From: Cepaea nemoralis
Lineage: Eukaryota > Mollusca > Gastropoda > Stylommatophora > Helicidae
Assembly: GCA_014155875.1 (NCBI GenBank)
Contig: JACEFZ010028299.1
Coordinates: forward strand, 62,001-126,000
DNA length: 64,000 bases
Direction of reading: 5' to 3'
Shown: positions 1 to 12,664 of the stretch, piece after piece
How positions within the stretch are numbered: position 1 is the first letter of the stretch
Layout: each line of letters starts with the position of its first letter
The notes under the pieces: generated by a model
Databases searched by the model: none
The model's input: the letters and a program-made list of their open reading frames with translations, nothing else
Told to the model about the DNA's origin: nothing
Made by a program: the position numbers and the translations under genes

Positions 1-1921
1 CGCGCTATTAAAACTTAGGATGGGATACTTAACGAAACGAACTTTCGTTTGAATTAAGGCAGTGATTGGCCGCGCCCCGGAAACAAAGGCTTAAGCGAGA
101 CAAAGGCTTGGTAGACAAAGCGGTCTCGTCAATCGCCATGTTTTCTTCAAGTCAGCGGGTGACCCATTGTTAATGGGTTAATTAATAGCCACTTATTCTC
201 TGCGTTTTAGGTGAGCATTATATTATATAAAACATATCATGTTATGTATTAGGATAAATGCTTTGATGCAACTAATATCATGATTGAAGTTGTGTGTGTG
301 AAAATTATGAGAATCGTTTTCATTGAAAAGTTGGTTTGCGTCACGCAGCCTGGACATCGCCATTTTGTCCAGTCAGCCTTCATAAAGCTTACAATATAAT
401 CTTGCTATGATTCACCCTTCTGAGATGATTTTGTGAACTTACTTTATTCCTATATGCTTATTTTTCACAACTGGTCTCTGTGTTATAACGTGTTTTTTCC
501 TGAGTGCATATTTTGTATTTTTGCCCTTATGATGAAGAAATATTACTATCTGTACAACTTTAATAGTTTGTTAGATAGAGAGAGAGATATATTCTCGCTT
601 GACTTTTCATGCACTTAGGAGTTAATCTTTTGTTTACATTGTTGTAAATTCACAGAGGTGGGATTGTCTTGTAGTCTTCTTCATAAATGATGTTATGGGA
701 TTTTCATGTGGTATGATATACATAATCTCAAGTGTATGGGAAAAGATTCCCATGATTTCTCTTTTATGAGTATTTTACCTTTTATGCTCATGATTGTTAC
801 TGCTTAATGCTGTAATAAATGCTGTTATAAGATTGTCATTTGGTATGATATATCTATATATTATCTCAAGTGAGTGGGAAATGACACCATGCTCTTGTGT
901 TTTTACTTTGAGATGTTGAGTAATACCCACTAGAGAGTTCATACCATGTTTAGTATAAGACTAACAAGTTTTTTCTGTTATTCATCATATATATGTATAG
1001 TTTATTATGATACATTGTTATCCAAGTTTGGATTGTATAACTAATCGATATCGACCCTGTTCTTCTTCACTATACAGCGCTAGAGATGGCGGTGGAGTAT
1101 TGGCACTAGTCACCATGCTTGGCACTGGAATTATTTGGATTTAGAGGCAGGAAACTGGGTTAAAAGCCTACCCCTAATATTCTACAGAGAGTGCTGGTTA
1201 CTGCTACACACCCTGAACCTGAATGTCAATGCCTGGATAATTAATGGATTTTGAATATGCTGAAGTGGATTCCCTACCCCTGGGAACTTACAGATGGTGT
1301 TAATCTTTTCAATGTCTGCAAAGACATGAGGCATGCCTGGCCTAGATGGTTTTCAGCGTATACCCTCTTCTAAAAGTCACCGCCTGATTCCACGTTCAAC
1401 TGTCATATTCCAGAGGCTCATGGATAGTCTGGAATTCACCATCATTTACCAGTATGGATTTACCAACTGATTTTGTGGCCTCCCAGCTTCCTTTGAATCT
1501 TCTCATCCATCATATCCAAGACAGGGACAATCAAGCACTATACCAACTCCCGTCAATCAAGTCGTATATTCAGCTGAAGAAAGAATAACCTACATCTTAA
1601 CCCAGAAAAGGGCTGGAATATTCATGCCCAATTCAAGTTAGTTCTGTCAGGAAATTCTAATGGATTATGCGATGTCACTCATCCAAAGATATACTGAAAG
1701 TGTTTGTGCCTAATCCTGATCGAATCAATCACATGGACTCCTGTGTGTCACGCCACGCCAGAACGTTTCCGACTCATATCTGTCTGTTATACCACCCCGG
1801 AATGCTCCTAGCCCAGTGACTTAGCAACTGTGACTTGAGAGATTACAGTATATCCACTTTGGATTCATATGGATTACTCCGACATGTTATTCGTTTTGGA
1901 TATATGATCCAGCGGTGGAAG

Positions 1922-1925
<4 letters not shown>

Positions 1926-1986
<61 letters not shown>
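1926..1986. repeat. (GT)n microsatellite, about 30 units
   Basis: An uninterrupted GT dinucleotide run. The matching position in the second direct repeat (about 7715-7726) has only five or six units, so the expansion is specific to this copy. Confidence 0.95.
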
Positions 1987-1987
<1 letters not shown>

Positions 1988-2599
1988 AATCCCCAATTTT
2001 CTGAGTAGGTGGATTTTTGCAACGCAGCTGTTTCCCTGGATTATAGAGAGTGTGATTATGGCCAGACTTTTTTCTAGTGGATATTGAAGGAGAGGGAGTC
2101 ATCATCAGACCCATAGGATATTTCTAGAGACAGATTAGATAGATTTTCTTTATCTATTTCTTTGTATGGATTATTTACTTTGTTTTGTGTTTGACACAGG
2201 TATTTGATGTGAACATTTTTGGGGGATTTTTGGGGACTTCTGGTATGGTTGTATACTTTGTGTGCATTGCCTGAATATGAATAATTTCTTTCATGTATAT
2301 GTCACCATAATGTAGCCAACAGGGTTTGTCCAAGACCCAAATGTTTTCACAATACAGTTGTTTGTTTGTTTGGTTTAACCAAGCCTTGAAGTTACTTCAT
2401 TGTTAACTTGTTGTTCCAAAATTGATGTTTATAGTCCAGTTATTGTTACTGTTATGTGATACAGTGAGTCATTGTACTGTTTTGTCTAACAGTGGCTGTT
2501 TTCTTCTGTCATGTAATCCAGTTGTTGCGTCTAACATTGGTTGTTGTCCCTCTGTTATGTAATACTGTGGATGTGCATGACAGTGGATACTTGTCATTG

Positions 2600-2600
<1 letters not shown>

Positions 2601-2665
<65 letters not shown>
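2601..2665. repeat. (TA)n microsatellite, about 32 units
   Basis: An uninterrupted TA run. The second direct repeat has only a short TATATATAT at about 8341-8350 here. The long frames of repeated Ile-Tyr that it creates are artefacts of the repeat. Confidence 0.95.
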
Positions 2666-2668
<3 letters not shown>

Positions 2669-2960
2669 GGAGATTAAATGTGGGGCGGGGCACTTACACA
2701 TAGACACACCTTCTGGGTAGAGTGATTTGTACTCGGGTGTCTGTGGTAGAACTTCCCGGATCTCCCAGCCTTCTGTGGGAAACATTTCTTCTATGTTAGT
2801 GTTGAACTTGTACCCTTTTCTGCCTTGTTCAATGCTTGGGGGTTTACGAGCCAGTATATTAAATCCTATAGAAGGCGTGTTTGGGATTTAGACCCCATTC
2901 ATACTGAATACCCCTAGCGAACTTGTCCTTATTCTAAATTATTATATTTACCACCCCACA

Positions 2961-5347
2961 AGTGGTCGCACGTCGCGGGATTTTGAACCCTTACCCCATG
3001 CCATGAGTGTGGGCGTTGCCCAGAAAATTTGAACCCATGTCTACCTCTCATGTTCAGACTTTACAACTAATTGGTTGCTGGTGTTCACAAGTATGGGCTT
3101 AGACACAAGTTTTATGAACCCATGGTGTCTTAATCACAAGTAGTGCTTGTTAGTGTGTCAACTAATGTTCACAGGTGATGTCTATATCCTAGAAATAGAA
3201 ACCTGTGTTAATGTTTGTATATAAGAATGGTTAACTCATGTATTTTGTATCCTTTTGGTGGGAGACCTGTTCCTTGTATAAGACCTCATAAAATAAGGTC
3301 TCTGGGATTGTTAACCCATATAGGATTATTTCTGGTAGGATGTCAGGGATTCTTGATTGATTTTGTGTGATGTTGATGTTAAATGTTATTGTTACTCTTG
3401 GATGGTCTTGATTAGTTATATTATAGTAGCATGATAAATATATTATTGTACTATATGTCCTCAATTTTGCATAGACCCACATATTACTCCTGGGCTATTT
3501 AACTATTTTGTCATATATTGCCATTTTATTTTGCGCATGCTCTGTTTGTTGGGGTCATGTACTATGGAAACTTACCCAAAGCAACAGAGAAATCCAAAAT
3601 ATTTTTTTAGGGTTGAGACAGATAGGATATAGCGCCCCCCCCCCCCCCCAATTTTTTTTAGAGAATTCAGTAAAGATCTCTTTATTTAAGTGGGACAATA
3701 TATGCAGATATGAGATTTTAGAACATCAGGGGAAAATAACTATAACCAATTAGGTTGACTTAATGTTAGGGCCAGTACTCCACCTGCATTTTTATCCGAC
3801 ATGTATAATGGAAGGAGTATAAATATTGTGTAAATTGCAGTATTCATAGCCGCCATGCGGGAAACCGTGGATTTTATATTTCACCCCATATGCATATACA
3901 TGTTCGGAAATACTGATAGTAGATAGATTGACACTGATGATTCCTATAAGGACATAAAGACGCCTATTCAACGCTTTCAGTTTAAGGGTCTGGTATTTGT
4001 AACATATCTTTTATTGTCCATGTGTCAGAAATGGCACTGGACAATTTTATTATTCGGTTGTTGTAACTCTGTAGTGAACAAGGATCCATTTACTATGTGA
4101 GTGAAAGCAATTGAATTACAGGGCCCCTTTTACAAGCTAGTCCCTCTGGCATTAACAGTGACAGAGAAAAGCATACGTCGTTGTGTGACTGGCGAACGAA
4201 GGATATGGTCTCGACCGTAAATTTACCCTGTTTTTTTTTTTTTATTGGGATGTCATTTGAATTTTAGGAGCTACCGGAAAAAATCTGCAAGTATCTCGAA
4301 AAAAATTTTGATGTCAGAAAACAGGAATTGGTCCTCATCTGCGACATTCCCAATTTTATTCTCATCAGAGAATTAGTAACAGGCTCGGGCAGCATTAGCT
4401 CCCATTTGGCGTGTTGCTTGTACTGACTTGAAAGACTAGGGACAGTTTTCTAGTTGTCGCGTTATGTTCTTAAAGTCAGGATTTCTCTCCAAAGCATCAA
4501 ACTAATTTGGTGATCGAGGAGATAGCCCGATATTATACAACTATTAGCTAGTGGTTGTTGTTGACGTACCTCTCGACAGAAGAAGAGTAGGACGCCTTAT
4601 TCTTAATTTTATTCATAGACCGTGCTAGATTGGGCTATAGCAAGGACTATACTTTTCAAGCACTTCGAAGCCTTTGGCTGAGAGTTGCTTGACTTTTTAC
4701 TAGGTTAGTATATCCTCTTGGGAGTCTCTAGTAATATATTTCAGTTCAGAGGAAAAAGCTTTCAAACTCTTCCAGTTTCAACAGATTCATTGTTCTCCGT
4801 ATTAATCGGTTACGAACAGACCTGGAGAGAAACTAAAAGGTTCCCTGATTTTTTTATCTTGAGGAAGTTAACTCAGGAAACACCAGAATAGAGGGATATA
4901 TTTATACCTGTGGCTTTCATTGCTTACAAGTAAGGTAACCCATCAGTAAACGGGGAGTGTACCGACAACTCGGTTGTTCGGATGACTATTACAGGGACCA
5001 CCTACGGCTTTAAATTTATATATGAACTGAGTATAATGTGGATGGTGATACAGCTATGTGCAATGGTGTTACATCTACTTAACGGTGCTTAGGTGGAAAT
5101 TGTCTACAACCTAGTTGAAGGCAGATGACGATCAATCTACGACAATCGACGCAGAATTGCTCGCTATTTTCACCAGGAAAGCAACGTATATGTGTTGGAG
5201 GGGGGAGAGAAAATGCCGGTAACTCATTATAGTCAGTGTAAAGTGCGGATGGACTTATAAACTAGCCAGGACTTTTCGTAGATTTGGCATCAAAACAAAT
5301 GAACCTACACTTGTGCTAGTTATACTTACCCAGTTCAGTATGCCAAT
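2961..5347. other. Unique AT-rich stretch, no gene recognised
   Basis: This lies between the two long direct repeats. It holds a 15-base C run at 3635-3649 and a short T run near 4230. No open frame of convincing length, no transposon domain and no RNA gene is visible. Confidence 0.6.
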
Positions 5348-5726
5348 ATGACTGATTTGAAAGAGGAGATCGTGCTGTTAGCATATTTTAAGGATGATAT
5401 TCTTAGTGCTAATGAAACGGTTGTCGAAGCTTTATATCTTCGTTCAAACGTCTTGGAGAAATTGGTTCAATTACAGTGGAACCAATACCTCATATGGAAG
5501 TCTCATAAGTACACTCATATTTCAATGGAATGCTGACAACAGTGGAGAGAGAGTTACACTTCTTCAAGCGAAGCTAGATGGACCTTCAATGTTATGTCCA
5601 GTTGTCTTGGCAAGTAGAAAAATGAATGTGGCACTGAGAGCCTGGAAGACCAAATTCATCAGATTAAGAAGGTGGAAGACTGTGGATGACTGTATCAGCT
5701 CTATCTATGTGGGTAGACCTGTCTAG
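5348..5726 (+). other. Possible exon-like ORFs, unrecognised
   Basis: Two overlapping plus-strand frames are open here. One runs 5348-5536 from an ATG (starting MTDLKEEIVLLAYF). The other runs to a TAG at 5726 and is basic near its end. Composition is more protein-like than the surrounding sequence, but neither frame shows a domain I recognise, and their overlap suggests a decayed or spliced coding region. GT-containing donors occur near 5710, but none joins in phase to the candidate exon at 8649 in the simplest models. This may be part of an unknown transposon or a host pseudogene. Confidence 0.2.
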
Positions 5727-5785
5727 GTGGGAGACTTGTGACATGTATGTCATCATCCCTCAGTCTTTTCCAGCAGACGGCTTCA

Positions 5786-8647
5786 CGCGCTATTAAAACT
5801 TAGGATGGGATACTTAACGAAACGAACTTTCGTTTGAATTAAGGCAGTGATTGGCCGTGCCCCGGAAACAAAGGCTTAAGCAAGACAAAGGCTTGGTAGA
5901 CAAAGCGGTCTCGTCAATCGCCATGTTTTCTTCAAGTCAGCGGGTGACCCATTGTTAATGGGTTAATAGCCACTTATTCTCTGCGTTTTAGGTGAGCATT
6001 ATATTATATAAAACATATCATGTTATGTATTAGGATAAATGCTTTGATGCAACTAATATCATGATTGAAGTTGTGTGTGTGAAAATTATGAGAATCGCTT
6101 TCATTGAAAAGTTGGTTTGCGTCACGCAGCCTGGACATCGCCATTTTGTCCAGTCAGCCTTCATAAAGCTTACAATATAATCTTGCTATGATTCACCCTT
6201 CTGAGATGATTTTGTGAACTTACTTTATTCCTATATGCTTATTTTTCACAACTGGTCTCTGTTATAAAGTGTTTTTTCCTGAGTGCATATTTTGTAATTT
6301 TGCCCTTATGATGGAGAAATATTACTATCTGTACAACTTTAATAGTTTGTTAGATAGAGAGAGATATATATATTCTCGCTTGACTTTTTCATGCACTTAG
6401 GAGTTAATCTTTTGTTTACATTGTTGTAAATACACAGAGGTGGGATTGTCTTGTAGTCTTCTTCATAAATGATGTTATGGGATTTTCATGTGGTATGATG
6501 TACATAATCTCAAGTGTATGGGAAAAGATTCCCATGATTTCTCTTTTATGAGTATTTTACCTTTTATGCTCATGATTGTTACTGCTTAATGCTGTACTAA
6601 ATGCTGTTATAAGATTAATTTGGTATGATATATCTATATATTATCTCAAGTGAGTGGGAAATGACACCATGCTCTTGTGTTTTTACTTTGAGATGTTGGG
6701 TAATACCCACTAGAGAGTTCATACCATGTTTAGTAAAAGACTAACAAGTTTTTCTGTTATTCATCATATATATGTATAGTTTATTATGATACATTGTTAT
6801 CCAAGTTTGGATTGTATAACTAATCGATATCGACCCTGTTCTTCTTCACTATACAGCGCTAGAGATGGCGGTGGAGTATTGGCACTAGTCACCATGCTTG
6901 GCACTGGAATTATAGTCAACTTATTTGGATTTAGAGGCAGGAAACTGGGTTGAAAGCCTACCCCTAATATTCTACAGAGAGTGTTGGTTACTGCTACACA
7001 CCCTGAACCTGAATGTCAATGCCTGGATAATTAATGGATTTTGAATATGCTGAAGTGGATTCCCTACCCCTGGGAACTTACAGATGGTGTTAATCTTTTC
7101 AATGTCTGCAAAGACATGAGGCATGCCTGGCCTAGATGGTTTTCAGCGTATACCCTCTTCTAAAAGTCACCGCCTGATTCCACGTTCAACTGTCATATTC
7201 CAGCGGCTCATGGATAGTCTGGAATTCACCATCATTTACCAGTATGGATTTACCAACTGATTTTGTGGCCTCCCAGCTTCCTTTGAATCTTCTCATCCAT
7301 CATATCCAAGACAGGGACAATCAAGCACTATACCAACTCCCGTCAATCAAGTCGCATATTCAGCTGAAGAAAGAATAACCTACATCTTAACCCAGAAAAG
7401 GGCTGGAATATTCATGCCCAATTCAAGTTAGTTCTGTCAGGAAATTCTAATGGATTATGCGATGTCACTCATCCAAAGATATACTGAAAGTGTTTGTGCC
7501 TGATCCTGATCGAATCAATCACATGGACTCCTGTGTGTCACGCCACGCCAGAACTTTTCAGACTCATATCTGTCTGTTATACCACCCCGGAATGCTCCTA
7601 GCCCAGTGACTTAGCAACTGTGACTTGAGAGATTACGGTATATCCACTTTGGATTCATATGGATTACTCCGACATGTTATTCGTTTTGGATATATGATCC
7701 AGCGGTGGAAGTTCCGTGTGTGTGTGCAATCCCCAATTTTCTGAGTAGGTGGATATATGCAACGCAGCTGTTTCTCTGGATTATAGAGAGTGTGATTATG
7801 GCCAGACTTTTTTCTAGTGGATATTGAAGGAGAGGGAGTCATCATCAGACCCATAGGATATTTCTAGAGACAGATTAGATAGATTTTCTTTATCTATTTC
7901 TTTGTATGGATTATTTACTTTGTTTTGTGTTTGACACAGGTATTTGATGTGAACTTTTTTTGGGGATTTTTGGGGACTTCTGGTATGGTTGTATACTTTG
8001 TGTGCATTGCCTGAATATGAATAATTTCTTTCATGTATATGTCACCATAATGTAGCCAACAGGGTTTGTCCAAGACCCAAATGTTTTCACAATACAGTTG
8101 TTTGTTTGTTTGGTTTAACCAAGCCTTGAAGTTACTTCATTGTTAACTTGTTGTTCCAAAATTGATGTTTATAGTCCAGTTATTGTTACTGTTATGTGAT
8201 ACAGTGAGTCATTGTACTGTTTTGTCTAACAGTGGCTGTTTTCTTCTGTCATATAATCCAGTTGTTGCGTCTAACATTGGTTGTTGTCCCTCTGTTATGT
8301 AATACTGTGGATGTGCATGACAGTGGATACTTGTCATTGTTTATATATATGTGGGAGATTAAATGTGGAGCGGGGCACTTACACATAGACACACCTTCTG
8401 GGTAGAGTGATTTGTACTCGGGTGTCTGTGGTAGAACTTCCCGGATCTCCCAGCCTTCTGTGGGAAACATTTCTTCTATGTTAGTGTTGAACTTGCACCC
8501 TTTTCTGCCTTGTTCAATGCTTGGGGGTTTTACGAGCCAGTATATTAAATCCTATAGAAGGCGTGTTTGGGATTTAGATCCCATTCATACTGAATACCCC
8601 TAGCGAACTTGTCCTTATTCTAAATTATTATATTTACCACCCCCACA
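5786..8647. repeat. 2.9 kb direct repeat, copy 2
   Basis: Near-identical to 1-2960. It lacks the long GT and TA expansions and carries an 11-base segment near 6912 that is absent from copy 1. Its right end coincides with a possible splice acceptor (see 8649). Confidence 0.85.
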
Positions 8648-8648
8648 G

Positions 8649-8784
8649 GTACTATGCTGATAATGTCATGAGCTTGGTTGAATGCTGGCATGACACCCAT
8701 GTTCATCACCCGTCAACAGAGGAAAGATTGTTTCATCTCTTTAGACACTGTCTACTTGATTTAAACAATAGACAAATCAGCTGA
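8649..8784 (+). other. Possible terminal coding exon, function unknown
   Basis: After a pyrimidine- and C-rich tract ending in CACAG there is an open frame of 44 codons read from the second base (beginning YYADNVMSLVECWHD), ending at a TGA at 8782-8784. The composition, rich in His, Glu, Leu and Trp, looks like real protein. It starts exactly where the long direct repeat ends, so the repeat would be intron. I do not recognise the family and could not find an upstream exon that joins cleanly. Chance is a serious alternative. Confidence 0.25.
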
Positions 8785-9648
8785 ATGCAAGGGGAAACCA
8801 TCATTGTGCATCCCTAACACATTTGACAACAAACAAAGCTTTAGGTAGACAGTGTAAATGAGTTCTTCATAGGAACAGACTCGTCCACTAGGGAATTCCA
8901 TGTGCATCAGCTGAATCCAGGCTCTCGCAGTGTCACTCAACTAAACAAAAATGTCCATTTGCTCAAGTAGATTGATAAAGTGTTCATGCCATCAGCACAG
9001 CTGGCAGATTAAAGAATGTGAAGCGAGAAATTCAAAGACTGGACATGAACATTTTAGCATGGCTGATCAAGTAGTAGCTATATGAACTATGCTTCAGTTC
9101 AAAGCAAGTGAATAAAAACATAAAACAAAAACCACAAACAGTAAGAAGAAAGAAATATAAATAATGAGAAAAGGGATATACATTGCATGCTGCATATGTA
9201 AACAATAGATAAACCATAAAGAACAAGAAGAAAATTATAAATAATAATGAGAACAGGAATATAGACTACATGCTACATATGTAAACAATTACACCATAAA
9301 CATCATAACTATAAGGTTTCTCATATATTGTTCATGTAGCGTGTGATCTGCTGTTCTCCCTGGCGAAGGGCTTAAGGATGCCGTTTGTAATTCTCTATGC
9401 CCATGTAAGAAACACAGCTGCGTGAAATTCAGCAGTGGATCGTGTCGCGTTGGTTTCTTACGGAAATGTATGTGAGCTGGTCGTTCAGAATGCAATGGCA
9501 AATTCATTCATTCATTGGGACGCAGAGGTGTTTCCAAGGCACTAGGGCCGGGTTATATACTGGCCAAGACCTATTGACGCGTCCTCGTCAAGCGTCCTGG
9601 GCAACAGGTCCCTTCGGGGTCCTGGCTGAAGTCAAAAGCATCGCCGAT
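8785..9648. other. No gene seen; contains a short local duplication
   Basis: AT-rich intergenic sequence. A segment of about 75 bases at 9154-9222 is imperfectly duplicated in tandem at 9227-9302. Short frames here look random. Confidence 0.6.
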
Positions 9649-9852
9649 TCCTCCGAAGTCGGAGAGTGTCTGCCTGTATGGCGAGGAACCACCAGTCTGC
9701 ACACCAATAAGCCAGACATGGGACAACGGATACTCACGCAAACTTCAGGTCATGTATGACATCACACTGATGTTGGACAACAGGATGCCTTCATCCGACA
9801 TACAGGACTTTGCGTTGGAGCTCAAGCCAACGAACACAAGCAAGCAAGCAAG
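9649..9852 (+). repeat. Dispersed repeat X, copy 1, with CAAG-type tail
   Basis: The sequence from TCCTCCGAAGTCGG to the GCAAGCAAGCAAG tail is repeated at 28882-29088. The short-unit tail and the copy-to-copy similarity suggest a retroposed element read on the plus strand, but I cannot name its family. At both loci it is followed by the 3' end of the same minus-strand LINE family. Confidence 0.6.
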
Positions 9853-10570
9853 CATTCATTCATTCAGTAGCATGTCCTTTGCAGAACCTTGCTCCCATAA
9901 CAACCTTCCGGAAAACCTCTCGATCATAAGCAAGATGTCCCGCGTCTGATTACACCCATCTGGAGATCATCCACCACATCCTGCACCCGTCTTCTCTTTT
10001 GCCTTCCTCTTCCTCTCTTCCCAGGCATATACCCTTCCATTATTGTTCTCTCCAAACTTTCGTGACGTTTCAAGTGACCAACATATTTCAATTTTCTTTG
10101 TTTTACCGTCTTTAATAGCCAACCTTCTTCAATATTCAACTCTTGAAGTATGGATGCATTTGTTCTTTTCGTTACCCAAGATATTCTTAGAACTCGTCTA
10201 TAACATTTATATTCAAAGGCGTTTATGCGCTATTCAGCTTGTTTAGTAAGTGTTCATGTCTCAAGGACGTATGTTGCAATGGGAAAGATGCATGCTCTTA
10301 AAAAATCTAATATTTGTAGTTCTGTCTGTCCCACTCCATAATTTATTCAGCCGTTTTAATCTTTGAAGAGCAATTGATAGTCGCCGTTTAATTTCTTTCA
10401 TTGTGTCACCGTTGTTGGTAATCAATGACCCAAGATATTCAAAATTTTCCACCACCTCCAATTTTTCCCCATTAATGTATATTTCTGTCTCCATAGTAGT
10501 TTTATCTGTATGTATTATCTTTGTTTTTGCTATGTTAAGATATACAGTCACACTCGCTACCGCCATAGGT
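9853..10570 (-). pseudogene. RTE-like LINE, 3' fragment of reverse transcriptase
   Basis: Reading the minus strand, about 101 residues carry the region after the RT catalytic centre (motifs YINGEKLEV, FEYLGSLI, KRRLSIALQRLKRLNKLW). Further on come the basic C-terminal motifs typical of RTE/BovB-type LINEs (PGKRGRGR...RRRVQDVVDDLQM). Frames are broken by stops and shifts. The 3' end carries an (AATG)n-like tail at about 9855-9870. A second copy lies at 29310-29810. It is 5' truncated, as expected for incomplete target-primed reverse transcription. Confidence 0.75.
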
Positions 10571-10699
10571 AAAAGTTATTATGCCTTTTTAAAGCACAAA
10601 CTATCGTCTGTCAAGACGGCAAGGTGCCAATGTAATGTATCAGAAAGACACATCTAGCATTCTTTAGTATTGTCTTGAAAAGAGAATTGTGAGAAAGCA

Positions 10700-10860
10700 T
10701 TGTGACAATTGGAAAGATCAGTGGGAAAAGACACATGGGCAGACCGAAAGAGATGATGCTGGATGGACTGTTTGGTGACATTGTGAAATATTACCAGAAT
10801 AGGGACCGAGATCCGAGGAGATACATGAATACCTATGGTAGTTGGCAGGGCACATGACAA
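10700..10860 (+). pseudogene. LINE C-terminal remnant
   Basis: A plus-strand translation gives GKISGKRHMGRPKEMMLDG, the basic 'GK..GKR..GRP....LDG' segment near the C-terminus of many APE-type LINE polymerases. The frame runs about 50 codons and ends close to the zinc-finger array. Only this tail is present. Confidence 0.5.
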
Positions 10861-10868
10861 TGATGATG

Positions 10869-12664
10869 CAGTCATATATGTTTCTTCAGATTACAAGTCT
10901 GAGTAAAAGAAGCACCACAAACATTACACTTGTACGGTTTTTCTCATGTATGCGTTCTCTTATATTTCCTCAGAATCCAAGCGTCAGTAAAAGAAGGACC
11001 AGAACCATCACACTTGTAAGGTTTTTCTCCTGTATGTGTTCTCTTGTGAATCTCTAGGTGGCTAGCTTGAGTAAAAGAACGACCACAAACCTCACACCTG
11101 TAAGGTTTTTCTCCTGTGTGTGTTCTCTTGTGATTCTTCAGGTGGCCAGCTTCAGTAAAAGAAGCACCACAATCATCACACTTGTAAGGTTTTTCTCCTG
11201 TATGTGTTCTCTTGTGAGTCTTCAGACTGACAGCCTGAGTAAAAGAAGCACCACAATCATCACACTTGTAAGGTTTTTCTCCTGTATGTGTTCTCTTGTG
11301 AGTCTTCAGACTGCCAGCCTGAGTAAAAGAAGCACCACAATCATCACACTTGTAAGGTTTTTCTCCTCTGTGTGTTCTCTTGTGAGTCTTCAGACTGCCA
11401 GCCTGAGTAAAAGAAGCACCACAATCATCACACTTGTAAGGTTTTTCTCCTGTATGTGTTCTCTTGTGATTCTTTAGGTTGCCAGCTTCAGTAAAAGAAA
11501 CAGCACAAACCTCACATTTGAAAGGTTTTTCACCTGTATAAGTTCTCTTGTGAGTCTTCAGGTGGCCAGCCTGAGTAAAAGAAGCACCACAATCATCACA
11601 CTTGTAAGGTTTTTCTCCTCTTTGTGTTCTCTTGTGAGTCTTCAGGTTGCCAGCCAGAGTGAAAGAAACACCACAATCATCACACTTGTAAGGTTTTTCT
11701 CATGTATGTGTTCTCTTATGTTTCCTCAGAATCCAAGCTTCAGTAAAAAGAAGGACCAGAATCATCACACTTGTAAGGTTTTTCTCCTGTATGTGCTCTC
11801 TTGTGAATCTTTAGGTGGCTAGCTTGAGTAAAAGAACCACCACAAACCTCACACCTGTAAGGTTTTTCTCCTGTGTGTGTTCTCATGTGATTCTTTAGGT
11901 TGCCAGCTTGAGTAAAAGAAACAGCACAAACCTCACATTTGAAAGGTTTTTCTCCTGTATGTGTTCTCTTGTGAGTCTTCAGACTGCCAGCCTGAGTAAA
12001 AGAAGCACCACAATCATCACACTTGTAAGGTTTTTCTCCTCTGTGTGTTCTCTTGTGAGTCTTCAGACTGCCAGCCTGAGTAAAAGAAGCACCACAATCA
12101 TCACACTTGTAAAGGTTTTCTCCCGTGTGTGTTCTCTTGTGAGTCTTCAGACTGCCAGCCTGAGTAAAAGAAGCACCACAATCATCACACTTGTAAGGTT
12201 TGTCTCCTGTATGTGTTCTCTTGTGAGTCTTCAGGTTGCCAGCTTCAGTAAAAGAAGCACCACAATCATCACACTTGTATGGTTTTTCTCCTCTGTGTGT
12301 TCTCTTGTGAGTCTTCAGACTGCCAGCCTGAGTAAAAGAAGCACCACAATCATCACACTTGTAAGGTTTTTCTCCTGTATGTGTTCTCTTGTGATTCTTT
12401 AGGTTGCCAGCTTCAGTAAAAGAAACAGCACAAACCTCACATTTGAAAGGTTTTTCACCTGTATGTGTTCTCTTGTGAGTCTTCAGGTGGCCAGCCTGAG
12501 TAAAAGAAGCACCACAATCATCACACTTGTAAGGTTTTTCTCCTGTATGTGTTGTCTTGTGAGTCTTCAGGTTGCCAGCCAGAGTGAAAGAAACACCACA
12601 ATCATCACACTTGTAAGGTTTTTCTCATGTATGTGTTCTCTTATGTTTCCTCAGAATCCAAGCT
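10869..12664 (-). pseudogene. C2H2 zinc-finger array, untranslated modules of copy A
   Basis: Twenty-one 84-base modules continue downstream of the stop that ends the copy A reading frame. Each encodes one C2H2 finger with a TGEKP linker ([21 protein letters not shown] type). Modules near 10986, 11741 and 12666 carry a degenerate finger in which a linker Gly codon has become TGA. Those at 11741 and 12666 also have an extra base in an A run that shifts the frame. A block of about 11 modules (about 925 bases) is repeated: the series TLAG / degenerate / TQASHLK / TQAGNLK occurs near 11658-11910 and again near 12582-12832. The 10986 module keeps the unshifted frame and probably marks the original end of the gene. 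These modules look like 3' untranslated relics, unless a different splice form reads them. Confidence 0.8.

Larger units (their letters stand above)
1..2960. repeat. 2.9 kb direct repeat, copy 1 (cut by window start)
   Basis: This stretch reappears at 5786-8647 with only scattered substitutions and small indels, an offset of 5785 bases. The first base of the window already matches 5786, so the left boundary is not visible and the unit may be longer. The copies part at about 2960/8647, just after a shared CCACCCC tract. I see no coding frame. Copy-specific differences are a long GT run at 1926-1986, a long TA run at 2601-2665, and an 11-base segment near 1130 that only copy 2 has. It could be the edge of a 5.8 kb tandem duplication or two insertions of one repeat. 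Confidence 0.85.

Noticed and set aside
1887..2785. Short ORFs with runs of TH or IY
   Set aside because: Translations of GT and TA microsatellites.
1..8647. The two 2.9 kb repeats as LTRs of one giant retroelement
   Set aside because: No gag or pol in the 2.8 kb between them, no visible TG..CA ends, and the left edge is outside the window.
9924..10657. Plus-strand frames over the RTE-like LINE
   Set aside because: The minus strand shows the RT motifs. The plus-strand frames are shadows.
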